DNA of 64,000 nt from Streptomyces sp. NBC_00457 (GTDB lineage Bacteria > Actinomycetota > Actinomycetes > Streptomycetales > Streptomycetaceae), in assembly GCF_036014015.1 (NCBI RefSeq), contig NZ_CP107905.1:3844001-3908000 (forward strand), in the 5' to 3' direction. Below, in pieces: positions 17,619 through 25,845 of the stretch. The position numbers and the translations under genes were made by a program. The notes under the pieces are model-generated. The model ran no database searches and was not told where the DNA came from. It saw nothing but the letters and a program-made list of their open reading frames with translations. Numbering within the stretch: the stretch's first letter is position 1; each line of letters begins with the position of its first letter.

Positions 17619-19721
17619 TCAAGGCGCCTCCAGCAGATCGCCGGTGCCCGGCAGGGGGTGGTGCGGATCGTCGTAGAGCAGGACTATCCCGTTGGCCCAA
17701 TAGGCCTCCGCACGACGCGCGTTGAGCCTCACCCGCAGATCGTGCACGAGCCCGGGGAGACTGCCCGCGGTGCTCATGCCGGCGACCGTGCCCTTCGCCC
17801 CGCGGTGGAACGGCCCGCAGACGGCGCCCGGTCGGCCCTGCCGGCGTCGCCACAGGGCCACGCCGAAGCCGCCGAGCACGATCCGCGCGATCGCGTCGTC
17901 GTCAGACGGGTCGTCGCCGAAGCGGCAGAGCACCGGGACGGTGTCGGGCGACAGGCGGCGCAGCCCTGCCACGGTGGGCACGGGGCTGCGCACCCCGTCG
18001 TCGCAGTCGAGGATCTCGGCCACCACCGGGCGCGCGTGGAGCCAGCGCCAGCGGGCCCCGGCCTCCTCGTCGGCCTCGTCGCGCTCCGCGCCGAAGGCAT
18101 CCCGTCCGCCCTCCGCGGGCAGCCGGTCATGGTCGGCACAGCGCACGACGACGGGCCGCTGTGCACCCAGCGTGGGCTCCCCCGGCCGTAGTCGCCACTC
18201 GTCCACGGCCAGGTCGAGCAGCGCATAGGGCAGGGCCACCTGGAGGACCCCGGGGCTGCCGGGTTCGTCGCACTGACGGAAGGCCTCTTCGAGGTGAACG
18301 GCGATCTTGGCCGGGAGTTCGGGCAGCGGGGTGCCCTCGGCCTCGGGCAGGCGTGTCACCTCACCGTCGGAACGGACCACGGACAGCCGCCAGTCGCAGC
18401 TGTCCCGCGCCCAGCCCCGCTGCTCCAGTTCCAGGAGGGCGGACGGCCGGCGCGCGGGGTCGACGGCCGGTGTGCGCGCGTGCTCCGCCGGTGCGACGCC
18501 GGGGAGCCGACGCGTCCGGAGCCGGTCCTCCCGCCGTCGTTTGAGGTTGTTGCGGTACCCGGTGCTGAGGTCCTCCGCGGCCTGCCGCACCCACTCCCAC
18601 AGTGCCTGTTCGGCGGCGTCCTGCGGGCTGGGCGTGGGATGTGGCGGCTGGGCGGACATGACGCGCATCGCGTAGTCCAGCAGGAGCTCGCGCGCGCTGT
18701 CGTCACGGGAGCTCTCGTACAGAGCGCCGAGTCCGTCGCGCCAGGCCCGTGGCGCGGGCTGGAGCCGGGTGAGGGCCCCGGCTTCCGGCAGGGACCCGAG
18801 GATGTCGAGCAGGCTGCCGGTGCTGACCGGTGGCGGGAGATCCGCGAGCCGGCCCAGCAGTTGAGTCCGTTCCCCCGGGCTGAGCGTGCGGCCGGGCCGG
18901 GCGCGGAGCCGGCTCTGCACATCGGCCCAGGTGTCGCGACCGGAGTCCGACTGACGCTGCCGGTCCCGGTGATAGCGGTCGTGAGCATGGAAAACGGCGT
19001 GGTACAGGTCGTCGTCCTCGGTGCGCACCGCCTCCTCCGGCACGCGCAGCCTGCGCAACTGCTCGATGCCCGTGGAGGTGCCGCCCGCCCTGTGGGTCGT
19101 CCGGGACTTCAGGACGCCGATGACCTCACCGCGCACCGGGTCGATCAGGGGACCGCCCGAGACTCCGTGCGGTACGTCGTTGCCGCCCAGGCGCAGCTGC
19201 GTGCTCGCGGACCGGCCGCCGATGGTGCCCTCGACCGTCAGGACCCCGTCCAGGACCTGTAACTCCTCTCCCAGCACGGTCCAGCCGGCGTAGAAGACGC
19301 TGCCTCGGCCGTAATAGGCGGTCGGCCGCTCGGAGACGTAGACGCACTCGTGGTCGACGGGCTCGCGGAGTTCGACGAGCGCGAGGTCCGGAGCAGGCCA
19401 GTTGCCGGATCCGAGGGATGCGAGGCGGTCCGGAAGAGTGGCCACGACCTCGCCGGGGACGGCGGACGGGCCTTCGTCCGTCCGGGATTCATAGACCACC
19501 GCGATGTCGCCCCCCTCCCCTCCGTGTGCCACGTGTGCGCAGGTCAGAACCCAGTTCGGGGCGATGAAGAAGCCGCTGCCGAGAAAGCTGCCGGGTTCGT
19601 CCACGGCATACCCGACACCTGTGCGATGAATGCGCACGGTGGCCGCCATGACGAGGTCACGCAGCGCATCATGGGCGTCATTCCAGTCGGCCGATGCGCC
19701 CCCCGCGTGCCCGTCCGTCAT
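17619..19721 (-). CDS. Trypsin-like serine protease fused to a VMAP-type C-terminal domain
   Basis: The 700-aa protein begins with a chymotrypsin-fold protease (about residues 18-215). A complete catalytic triad is visible: His63 in LTCAHVAHG, Asp112 in APDLALVEL and Ser188 in HGVSGGPL. No signal peptide is seen, so it should act in the cytoplasm. After a helical middle region, the C-terminal part (about 440-700) resembles the vWA-MoxR-associated protein (VMAP) C-domain described by Aravind and co-workers. Its ATG overlaps the stop of the upstream TRYPCO1-like gene (ATGA). The inferred role is a protease held inactive until the MoxR-vWA complex is triggered. Confidence 0.85.
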   Translation of the reverse strand: MTDGHAGGASADWNDAHDALRDLVMAATVRIHRTGVGYAVDEPGSFLGSGFFIAPNWVLTCAHVAHGGEGGDIAVVYESRTDEGPSAVPGEVVATLPDRLASLGSGNWPAPDLALVELREPVDHECVYVSERPTAYYGRGSVFYAGWTVLGEELQVLDGVLTVEGTIGGRSASTQLRLGGNDVPHGVSGGPLIDPVRGEVIGVLKSRTTHRAGGTSTGIEQLRRLRVPEEAVRTEDDDLYHAVFHAHDRYHRDRQRQSDSGRDTWADVQSRLRARPGRTLSPGERTQLLGRLADLPPPVSTGSLLDILGSLPEAGALTRLQPAPRAWRDGLGALYESSRDDSARELLLDYAMRVMSAQPPHPTPSPQDAAEQALWEWVRQAAEDLSTGYRNNLKRRREDRLRTRRLPGVAPAEHARTPAVDPARRPSALLELEQRGWARDSCDWRLSVVRSDGEVTRLPEAEGTPLPELPAKIAVHLEEAFRQCDEPGSPGVLQVALPYALLDLAVDEWRLRPGEPTLGAQRPVVVRCADHDRLPAEGGRDAFGAERDEADEEAGARWRWLHARPVVAEILDCDDGVRSPVPTVAGLRRLSPDTVPVLCRFGDDPSDDDAIARIVLGGFGVALWRRRQGRPGAVCGPFHRGAKGTVAGMSTAGSLPGLVHDLRVRLNARRAEAYWANGIVLLYDDPHHPLPGTGDLLEAP

Positions 19722-20164
19722 GCTCCGCCCCCGGCCGCCGCGTCGTCGGCGCCCCCTTGCACCGGGGCGCCGGTTGACGCGCCCGCGCGCGGTGCGCCGC
19801 CGGGCGGATCGAGATCCGGCGGGCCACCGTTCCAGGTGAGGGTGACCGTGATGGCGGCCTTGGCCTCGCCGTCCGCGAGCAGCCCCACCACCTTGCCGGC
19901 CTTGGCGGTCAGCTCGATCCCGAACTCGACGCTCACCTCGTCGGGCCGGACCGCACGCAGCGGGTCGGCCAGTGACCGGGCGACTCCCGTGACGAGCGTG
20001 TGCAGGCTCTCGACGCTCGCCTCCACCCGGTCGACGAATCCGGTGTCCTTGTACGACAGCTCCCCCGGCGGCGCGGCCATTTCCTCGGCCCCCGAAATCC
20101 GCGCCCACACCGGCGTCCCGTCCGGTAACGCGATCCGCGCGACCCGTGTGACGTCCTGACCCAT
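19718..20164 (-). CDS. CU044_2847-family / trypsin-co-occurring (TRYPCO1-like) protein
   Basis: This 148-aa cytoplasmic protein is first in the operon and overlaps the trypsin-VMAP gene by four bases. It has a compact alpha/beta core (residues about 1-115, including VSVEFGIELTAKAGKV and ITVTLTWNGG) and a Gly/Ala-rich tail. It matches the small proteins annotated CU044_2847 family, equivalent to the TRYPCO1 domain known beside cytoplasmic trypsin-like proteases; its presumed role is to regulate or present substrate to the protease. ATG 20164 has a strong GGGGGAG site. Confidence 0.8.
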   Translation of the reverse strand: MGQDVTRVARIALPDGTPVWARISGAEEMAAPPGELSYKDTGFVDRVEASVESLHTLVTGVARSLADPLRAVRPDEVSVEFGIELTAKAGKVVGLLADGEAKAAITVTLTWNGGPPDLDPPGGAPRAGASTGAPVQGGADDAAAGGGA

Positions 20165-20390
20165 GGCACTCCCCCGTTCCCCCGTGGCTCCTGTGTGACC
20201 GCAGGCTAGCCCCGGGGTACCGACGGCGCGAGGGAACGCGGCGGTGGCCTGCGGGACGCCGCCTCCCTGCGCCTATCCTTTTGATTCCGGCTTCCCTCAC
20301 GGGAAGACCTCACCTCTTCATCCCACAGAGACTGGGTCCTTCCCGTATGGGAGGGGTCCTATCCCTGCATGAACCGACGGAGCGCGACCC

Positions 20391-20570
20391 ATGTACTTCA
20401 CCGACCGCGGCATCGAGGAGCTGGAAAAGCGGCGCGGCCAGGAGGAGATCTCCTTCGAGTGGCTCGCCGAACAGCTGAGGACGTTCGTCGACCTGAACCC
20501 GGACTTCGAGGTGCCGGTGGAGCGGCTGGCGACGTGGCTCGCACGGCTGGACGACGAGGACGACGAGTAG
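20391..20570 (+). CDS. DUF6104 family small protein
   Basis: The 59-aa protein starts MYFTDRGIEELEKRRG and ends in an acidic tail DDEDDE. It matches the very conserved Streptomyces small protein annotated DUF6104, whose function is unknown. It is acidic, soluble and without cysteines or membrane segments. It diverges from the conflict operon; the 226-bp gap between the two must hold both promoters. The Streptomyces core-gene look suggests that the conflict operon was inserted next to it. Confidence 0.8.
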   Translation: MYFTDRGIEELEKRRGQEEISFEWLAEQLRTFVDLNPDFEVPVERLATWLARLDDEDDE

Positions 20571-20600
20571 GCGTTACCGGGGCCGCCGGGCTCGCGGCGG

Positions 20601-20662
20601 TCAGTCGCGCGGGCGCATGATCTCGTACGCCGATCAGTCGCGCGGGCGCACGATCTCGTACG
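20601..20662. repeat. 29-bp tandem direct repeat spanning a stop codon
   Basis: TCAGTCGCGCGGGCGCA..TCTCGTACG occurs at 20601-20629 and again at 20634-20662 with one mismatch, period 33 bp. The second copy holds the last codons and stop of the minus-strand membrane-protein gene; the first lies just downstream and would encode the same C-terminal residues (YEI-x-RPRD). Confidence 0.9.
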
Positions 20663-21470
20663 TCAGCCCGAACGCGCCGTGTGCGACGAGCAGCGCCCCC
20701 GCAACGACCCAGCCGCCACTGCGCCGCCGTGCACCCCAGACCGTCAGCGGGAGCCCCACCGCCACCTGCGCGAGGGCGAGGGTGCGGGCCCTGGGACCGC
20801 CGGACCAGGGCAGCCAGGGGCCCAAAGGGCCGCGATCGAGGGCGGTCGACGCCGCCGCGCGCACGGCCTCGCGCCCGCCCGGCCACTCCACGATCCGCGC
20901 CTGCGGGTGGGCCCGGGCCGCCTCGCTCAGCCGGTCGGCGGGTTCGCCGGGGGCGATGCCGTCGGGAAGAGCCACTCCCGCGCGCGTGAGAACCGCGAGC
21001 AGGCCACGCACGCGTGCGCGCGCGTCAGCGGCGGAGTCCGGTTTCGTCAGGGCGTCCAGCGCCTGCATGTCCAGCACCGGGTCGAGCCCGAGACGGGCGG
21101 CGAAGGTGCGCATGGCCTCGTCCTCGCCGGCAGGCATGCCCTTGCTGAGCCAGTCGTAGCCGACGGGGCGGCGGAAGCCGGACGCGAGCGTGAAGCCGCT
21201 GCGGTCGGCGTCCCACCAGACGGCGAGGACGGGCCAGGGGGCGCCGACGGCCAGGGCGGTGGCCCAGCCGGAGACGACGCGCTCGACGGGTTCACCGCCG
21301 CGCAGCCACGGCGTGCCCTCGGGGACCAGAACGCTCCACTCCGCGCCGGCCGGGGTGAGCAGCATGCGCTCGTGCAGCAGCTGGGCGGCGGGGCCGACGG
21401 ACTCGGGCTCCGCCCGGCAGAGCAGCAGGGCACCCGGCGCGGGAGCGGTACGGGAGGCTTCCGTCGACAT
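20634..21470 (-). CDS. Uncharacterised actinobacterial protein with C-terminal membrane segments
   Basis: The 278-aa protein is mostly soluble (residues 1-205, Trp-rich, with VLAVWWDADRSGF) and has two hydrophobic segments near the C-terminus (about 225-243 and 250-268). I do not recognise a catalytic motif, and the function is unknown. ATG 21470 is preferred over the in-frame GTG at 21476, though neither has a clear ribosome-binding site. The gene diverges from the DUF4097-PadR pair, and its 3' end is duplicated just downstream. Confidence 0.65.
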   Translation of the reverse strand: MSTEASRTAPAPGALLLCRAEPESVGPAAQLLHERMLLTPAGAEWSVLVPEGTPWLRGGEPVERVVSGWATALAVGAPWPVLAVWWDADRSGFTLASGFRRPVGYDWLSKGMPAGEDEAMRTFAARLGLDPVLDMQALDALTKPDSAADARARVRGLLAVLTRAGVALPDGIAPGEPADRLSEAARAHPQARIVEWPGGREAVRAAASTALDRGPLGPWLPWSGGPRARTLALAQVAVGLPLTVWGARRRSGGWVVAGALLVAHGAFGLTYEIVRPRD

Positions 21471-21554
21471 GATCACACGTTAGGCCGATTCGCCCCGTTT
21501 GGGCATTTCGAGGGCGCGCGCATCCCCGGAACGAGTGTCTTGACTTTCCCCATC

Positions 21555-21588
21555 CGCGATATATCTTGAATAGCAAGAGACGCGATAT
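21555..21588 (+). promoter_or_regulatory. Candidate PadR operator upstream of the DUF4097-padR operon
   Basis: A TCTTG/CAAGA inverted repeat (21564-21578) is flanked by direct copies of CGCGATAT at 21555 and 21581. ATATCTTGA resembles known PadR-family operator half-sites. A TTGACT at 21540 could be a -35 element. Autoregulation by the PadR protein encoded second in the operon is inferred. Confidence 0.5.
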
Positions 21589-21616
21589 GACGCGTCACCG
21601 CGAGGAGGTCTGCACC

Positions 21617-22579
21617 ATGTCCGAGTGGTCCGTCACCGAGCCCCGGAAGCTCACCTTCGACGAGCCGGTGAGCGAGCTCCATGTGCGCATCGTCAACGGA
21701 ACGGTGAACGTCGTGGGGACGGACGAGGGTTCCGCCCGCCTGGAGGTCTCCGAGATCGAGGGCCCGCCCCTGATGGTCACCCAGCAGGACGGCACGCTGA
21801 CGGTGGCGTACGACGACCTGCCCTGGAAGGGCTTCCTCAAGTGGCTGGACCGCAAGGGCTGGCGCCGCAGTGCCGTGGTCTCCCTGGCCGTTCCGGCGTC
21901 CACACGCGTGGAGGTGGGGGTGGTCGGCGCGGGCGCGGTCGTCTCGGGGATCGACGGGCCTTCGGTGGTGAAGGGCGTCAACGGCGACACCGCCCTCGTC
22001 CGGCTCTCCGGCCCGGTCCGCGCGGACACGGTCTCCGGGAATCTGGAGGCCCAGGCCGTCACCGGCGATCTGCGCTTCAACTCGGTCTCCGGCGACCTCA
22101 CCGTGGTCGAGGGCTCGGGCTCCTCCGTGCGGGCCGACTCGGTCAGCGGCTCCATGATCGTCGACCTGGATCCCGAGGGCCCCACCGATGTACGGCTGAC
22201 CAGCGTCTCCGGTGAGATCGCCATCCGGCTGCCGCAGCGGGCGGACGCCGAGGTCGAGGCGAACACCGCGAGCGGGACGATCTCCAACGCCTTCGAAGGA
22301 CTCCGCGTCCACGGCCAGTGGGGCGCCCACAAGATCACCGGCCGCCTCGGCCCGGGCAACGGCAAGCTCCGCGCGACCACCGTCTCCGGCTCCATCGCGC
22401 TGCTGCCCCGTCCGCCGAGGGAGGACGAGGAGGAAGAGCCGTGGGACGCACCGGCCGGACCGGCGGACACCCCGGCGGACCGTCCACTCGATGACTCGGG
22501 GGACAATTCCGTTTCCGGTCCGGGCGCCGGCGCCACCAGCGCCCCGACCGACGGCACGACCGACAAGAAGGTGCTCTGA
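21617..22579 (+). CDS. DUF4097 beta-strand-repeat protein
   Basis: The 320-aa protein has the DUF4097 right-handed beta-helix-like pattern: repeated short strands with V/S-G-x-hydrophobic motifs such as VSGDLTVVEGSGSSVRADSVSG (about residues 85-270), then an acidic Pro-rich tail. There is no signal peptide or membrane segment. Such proteins often accompany PadR regulators as possible ligand-binding or scaffolding partners. The ATG at 21617 follows a GAGGAGG site, and the padR gene begins one base after its stop. Confidence 0.85.
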   Translation: MSEWSVTEPRKLTFDEPVSELHVRIVNGTVNVVGTDEGSARLEVSEIEGPPLMVTQQDGTLTVAYDDLPWKGFLKWLDRKGWRRSAVVSLAVPASTRVEVGVVGAGAVVSGIDGPSVVKGVNGDTALVRLSGPVRADTVSGNLEAQAVTGDLRFNSVSGDLTVVEGSGSSVRADSVSGSMIVDLDPEGPTDVRLTSVSGEIAIRLPQRADAEVEANTASGTISNAFEGLRVHGQWGAHKITGRLGPGNGKLRATTVSGSIALLPRPPREDEEEEPWDAPAGPADTPADRPLDDSGDNSVSGPGAGATSAPTDGTTDKKVL

Positions 22580-22580
22580 C

Positions 22581-23657
22581 ATGCCTCCCGTCTTCGCCCA
22601 CGGCCGCCTCCGCCTCTACCTGCTGAAGCTGCTGGACGAATCACCGCGCCACGGCTACGAGGTGATCCGGCTCCTCGAAGACCGCTTCCAGGGCCTGTAT
22701 GCCCCCTCGGCGGGCACCGTCTACCCGCGCCTGGCCAAGCTGGAGGCCGAGGGCCTGGTCACCCACACCACCGAGGGCGGCCGCAAGGTGTACGCCATCA
22801 CGGACGCGGGCCGCGCCGAACTGGCCGACCGCAGCGGTGAACTGGCCGACCTGGAGCTGGAGATCCGGGAGTCCGTCGCGGAACTCGCCGCCGAGATCCA
22901 GGCCGATGTGCGCGGCGCGGCGGGCGACCTGCGGCGCGAGATGCGGGCGGCGGCGAGCGAAGCCCGCCGGGGCACCGGCACCCAGGCACACGTCGAACAG
23001 GACGGCCCGCTCGGCGACTTCGCGGACTACGCGGACAACGAGTCCTGGCGCGCGGCCAAGGAGGAGATGCGTCGCGTCAAGCAGGAGTGGAAGGAGCAGG
23101 CCAGGCGGGCCAAGGACGAGAGCCGCCGGGCCCGCGAGGAGGCCCAGCGGGCCCGGCGCCAGGCCAAGGAGGCCCAGGACCGGGCCCGGGCGCAGGCGCA
23201 GGAGGAGGTGCAGCGCATCGCCCGACGGGTCCAGGAGCAGGTGCAGGACCACTTCGCGCGGGGCGACTGGCCGACGGGCGTGCGCGAGGGCCTGACGGAA
23301 CTGGCCAAGGAGTTCGGCGAGTTCGGGAAGGACTACGGCAAGGAGTTCGGCAGGGACTTCGGTTTCGGCCGGACCGGCACCGCCAAGTCGGAGCCCGCCA
23401 AGTCGGATTCCGCCGAGCCGGAGTACTCCGACACCCCGGAGGACTTCCCGGCCGACTTCGAACCCTCCTGGGCCCACGAGGCCCCCACCGGCGACCCGGC
23501 CCGCGACCTCGACCGTCTGCTGGACCGCTTCCGCGACGACATCCGCGACGCGGCCCGCGACCATGGCGTCACGGCCGACCAACTCCGCGACACCCGCCGC
23601 CACTTGTCGACGACGGCGGCACATATCGGGGCGCTGCTGCGGACACCGAAGGGGTGA
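22581..23657 (+). CDS. PadR-family regulator with long charged coiled-coil extension
   Basis: The 358-aa protein begins with a canonical PadR winged helix (residues 5-75: YLLKLLDESPRHGYEVI, YAPSAGTVYPRLAKLEAEGLV). The usual family length is 110-200 aa. Here a long Ala/Arg/Glu/Lys-rich segment (about 90-240, with AKDESRRAREEAQRARR heptad-like runs) forms a predicted coiled coil, followed by a Gly/Phe/Lys-rich stretch and a conserved C-terminal helix. It is cotranscribed with the DUF4097 gene one base upstream and probably represses the pair. Confidence 0.88.
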   Translation: MPPVFAHGRLRLYLLKLLDESPRHGYEVIRLLEDRFQGLYAPSAGTVYPRLAKLEAEGLVTHTTEGGRKVYAITDAGRAELADRSGELADLELEIRESVAELAAEIQADVRGAAGDLRREMRAAASEARRGTGTQAHVEQDGPLGDFADYADNESWRAAKEEMRRVKQEWKEQARRAKDESRRAREEAQRARRQAKEAQDRARAQAQEEVQRIARRVQEQVQDHFARGDWPTGVREGLTELAKEFGEFGKDYGKEFGRDFGFGRTGTAKSEPAKSDSAEPEYSDTPEDFPADFEPSWAHEAPTGDPARDLDRLLDRFRDDIRDAARDHGVTADQLRDTRRHLSTTAAHIGALLRTPKG

Positions 23658-23671
23658 CCCCGCGCGCGTAC

Positions 23672-23704
23672 GGCAGTGCGGCGACCGGGATCAGCCGCAC
23701 TGCC
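23672..23704 (+). terminator. Terminator after padR
   Basis: GGCAGTGCGGC and GCCGCACTGCC make a perfect 11-bp stem with an 11-nt loop, 15 bp after the padR stop. A second small stem, GCCCGGCG/CGCCGGGC at 23737-23759, probably ends the minus-strand ClpN gene coming from the other side. Confidence 0.75.
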
Positions 23705-23770
23705 AGAGGAAACGGCCCTCCTTGATCGCCGACCCGGCCCGGCGCTCTCCACGCCGGGCGCCCCACCCCG

Positions 23771-24337
23771 TCAGCCGGCCTTCGCCTCTCCCCCGCCGTA
23801 CAGCACACGCGTCAGCGCCTCGTACGTCACTCCGTGATCGGCGAGGACCTCGGCGGGGACGCCGGGCCGGGCGGCGAGAGCGAGGAGGATGTGTTCGTCG
23901 CCGATGTGCCGGTCGCGGCGCCCGGTAGCGACCCGCAGGGCCTCCACGAGCGTGTCCTTGGCGCCCCGGCTGAAGGGGCGGTGCCCGAACCACCCCTTGC
24001 CGCGCCGGTCGCCGGACATCGCCCCGACACCGTGCACCTCCTCGACCCGGGCGACGATCTCCGAGACGTCGATCCCCAGCCCCGCGAGCGCGTCGGCGTC
24101 GGCCCGCGACAGCCCGCCCCGCCGCCGCGCCTCGACGACGGCACCCCGCACCGACTCCTTGCCGTCCGGGCCGTCGTCGAGGCACGAGGCCAGCGCGAAG
24201 GAGCCCCGGCTGCCCTCCCGGTCCAGCACTGCGAGCAGCATGTGCTCGGTGTCGACGTGCGACGCCCCCTCCCGCTCGGCGTGCCCGACCGCCGACTCCA
24301 CCACTGCCCGGGCGTCCTTCGTGAACCGCTCGAACAT
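23771..24337 (-). CDS. Clp N-terminal-domain protein (ClpC-N-like, no ATPase)
   Basis: The 188-aa protein consists of two Clp-N repeats: MFERFTKDARAVVESAVGHAE with HVDTEHMLLAVL in the first, and FSRGAKDTLVEALRVA with HIGDEHILLALA in the second. No AAA+ module follows, so it is a stand-alone N-domain protein, possibly an adaptor or decoy for the ClpC/ClpA unfoldase. The ATG at 24337 has a strong GGGAGGAA site and overlaps the stop of the upstream HTH gene. The pair should respond together through the operator upstream. Confidence 0.88.
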   Translation of the reverse strand: MFERFTKDARAVVESAVGHAEREGASHVDTEHMLLAVLDREGSRGSFALASCLDDGPDGKESVRGAVVEARRRGGLSRADADALAGLGIDVSEIVARVEEVHGVGAMSGDRRGKGWFGHRPFSRGAKDTLVEALRVATGRRDRHIGDEHILLALAARPGVPAEVLADHGVTYEALTRVLYGGGEAKAG

Positions 24338-24546
24338 CAATTCCTCCCGTACTTCTTGTGCACGGCCTGCCTGCTCACACCGAGTTCCGCGGCGATCTCC
24401 TGCCACGACCAGCCCTGATTGCGCGCGCTGCGCACCTGCACCGCCTCCAGTTGCTCCAGCAGCCGGCGCAGCGCGGCGACGGCCCGCAGCCCGACCCGGG
24501 GGTCGCGATCACCCGCACGCTCGGCGAGATCCGTTGCTTCGGTCAT
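24337..24546 (-). CDS. Small helix-turn-helix regulator upstream of the ClpN gene
   Basis: The 69-aa protein ends in a recognisable HTH: NQGWSWQEIAAELGVSRQAVHKKYGRN, in which WQEIAAELGVSRQAVHKKY is the recognition motif. The N-terminal half is helical and probably dimerises. Its stop overlaps the ClpN start (TGATG), so the two are coupled. Two identical-armed palindromes sit immediately upstream, consistent with autoregulation. Confidence 0.85.
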   Translation of the reverse strand: MTEATDLAERAGDRDPRVGLRAVAALRRLLEQLEAVQVRSARNQGWSWQEIAAELGVSRQAVHKKYGRN

Positions 24547-24549
24547 GAC

Positions 24550-24592
24550 GTCAACCTACGTTGACATCACCCGCTCGTCAACCGTGGTTGAC
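24550..24592 (-). promoter_or_regulatory. Twin palindromic operator of the HTH-ClpN operon
   Basis: Two perfect inverted repeats GTCAAC-N4-GTTGAC lie at 24550-24565 and 24577-24592, with centres 27 bp apart, directly before the HTH start codon. The identical arms, differing spacers and near-helical phasing point to cooperative binding, most likely by the HTH protein itself. A -10/-35 pair is not clear by eye. Confidence 0.75.
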
Positions 24593-24636
24593 GCATGCCA
24601 AGGGCCGACCCGATACCGGGCCGGCCCTTGGCATGC
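24593..24636 (-). terminator. Terminator of the zinc-type dehydrogenase gene
   Basis: A 20-bp stem (GCATGCCAAGGGCC... with its complement, one G-T pair) and a 4-nt loop lie 15 bp after the dehydrogenase stop. It abuts the operator of the HTH-ClpN operon and so insulates that operon. Confidence 0.85.
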
Positions 24637-24651
24637 AGAGGGAAGTAGCCG

Positions 24652-25617
24652 TCAGCCGTTCGTGAACACGACCTTGCCGAACTGCTCACCGGACTCCAGC
24701 CGTTCGAAGCCCTCGCGAGCACGGTCCAGCGGAAGCACCTCGTCGATCACGGGACGCACGCCCGTGGCGGCACAGAAGGAGAGCAGATCCTCCAGCTCGT
24801 CCTTGGTGCCCATCGTCGACCCCACGACCTTGAGCTCCAGGAAGAAGATCCGGGTCAGTTCGGCATGCGAGGGACGGTCACCGCTCGTCGCACCGGAGAT
24901 GACGAGAGTGCCCCCCGGCCGCAGCGACTTCACGGAATGCGACCAGGTGGCGGCGCCCACGGTCTCGATCACGGCATCGACCCGCTGCGGCAGCCGCGCC
25001 CCCGACTCCACGGCCTCCACCGCCCCCAGCTCCACGGCCCGCTTCCGCTTGGCCTCGTCCCGGCTGGTGGCGAAGACCCGAAGCCCCGCCGCCTTCCCCA
25101 GCACGATCGCGGCCGTGGCGACCCCGCCGCCGGCCCCCTGCACGAGCACGGAGTCCCCCGGCCGCACCCCGGCATTGGTGAACAGCATCCGATACGCCGT
25201 CAGCCAGGCCGTCGGCAGACAGGCGGCCTCCTCGAAGGACAGCTCCTTGGGCTTAGGCAGCACATTCCACGTCGGTACGGCGACCTGCTCGGCGAAGGTT
25301 CCCTGGTACCGCTCGGTGAGGATGGAGCGCGGCTCCTTGGGGCCGACCCCGTGCCCGCTCTGACCGATGACGGAGTGCAGCACGACCTCGTTGCCGTCCT
25401 CGTCGACACCCGCGGCGTCGCATCCGAGGATCATCGGCAGCAGGTCGTCCTTGAGGCCCACACCCCGCAGGGACCACAGGTCGTGATGGTTGAGAGAGGC
25501 GGCTCTGACGTTGACGACGCTCCAGCCGGCACGAGCCTCGGGAGCCGGACGCTCCCCCAACTCCAGGCCGGTCAGCGGCTGGTCACGGTCGATTCGGGCA
25601 GCGTATGCGGCGAACAT
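24652..25617 (-). CDS. MDR-type zinc-binding dehydrogenase / quinone oxidoreductase-like
   Basis: The 321-aa protein has the medium-chain dehydrogenase layout: a GroES-like N-domain (LNHHDLWSLRGVG, ILGCDAAGV) and a Rossmann domain with the nucleotide-binding motif VLVQGAGGGVATAAI near residue 150. Structural-zinc cysteines are missing, as in the quinone oxidoreductase branch, so NADPH use is likely and the substrate unknown. ATG 25617 is used because family similarity starts at MFAAYAARID; longer in-frame upstream sequence is not family-like. Confidence 0.88.
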   Translation of the reverse strand: MFAAYAARIDRDQPLTGLELGERPAPEARAGWSVVNVRAASLNHHDLWSLRGVGLKDDLLPMILGCDAAGVDEDGNEVVLHSVIGQSGHGVGPKEPRSILTERYQGTFAEQVAVPTWNVLPKPKELSFEEAACLPTAWLTAYRMLFTNAGVRPGDSVLVQGAGGGVATAAIVLGKAAGLRVFATSRDEAKRKRAVELGAVEAVESGARLPQRVDAVIETVGAATWSHSVKSLRPGGTLVISGATSGDRPSHAELTRIFFLELKVVGSTMGTKDELEDLLSFCAATGVRPVIDEVLPLDRAREGFERLESGEQFGKVVFTNG

Positions 25618-25789
25618 GGGCTCGACGATAGGGGGCGTGCGGAGCCCACGGAACAACAGGGCCCTGTGACACTTGCCCTCTTGCACGAACGCGCACGGAC
25701 GTATGGCGCGGCGGCACCCCGCAACCACCCGAACGGCCGCACGAGCAGGTAAAGAAATCCGAAAACTGCCCCACGACCGGCAAAGAAAT

Positions 25790-25814
25790 GACCCCGCCCA
25801 AACCGGACGGGGCC
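25790..25814 (-). terminator. Terminator of the malic enzyme gene
   Basis: In minus-strand RNA a 10-bp stem (two G-U pairs) closes a GGTTT loop, followed by a CAUUUCUUU run. It lies about 30 bp after the malic enzyme stop. Confidence 0.65.
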
Positions 25815-25845
25815 ACCACCTCACATCTGTCTCAGCGACCGTGCC

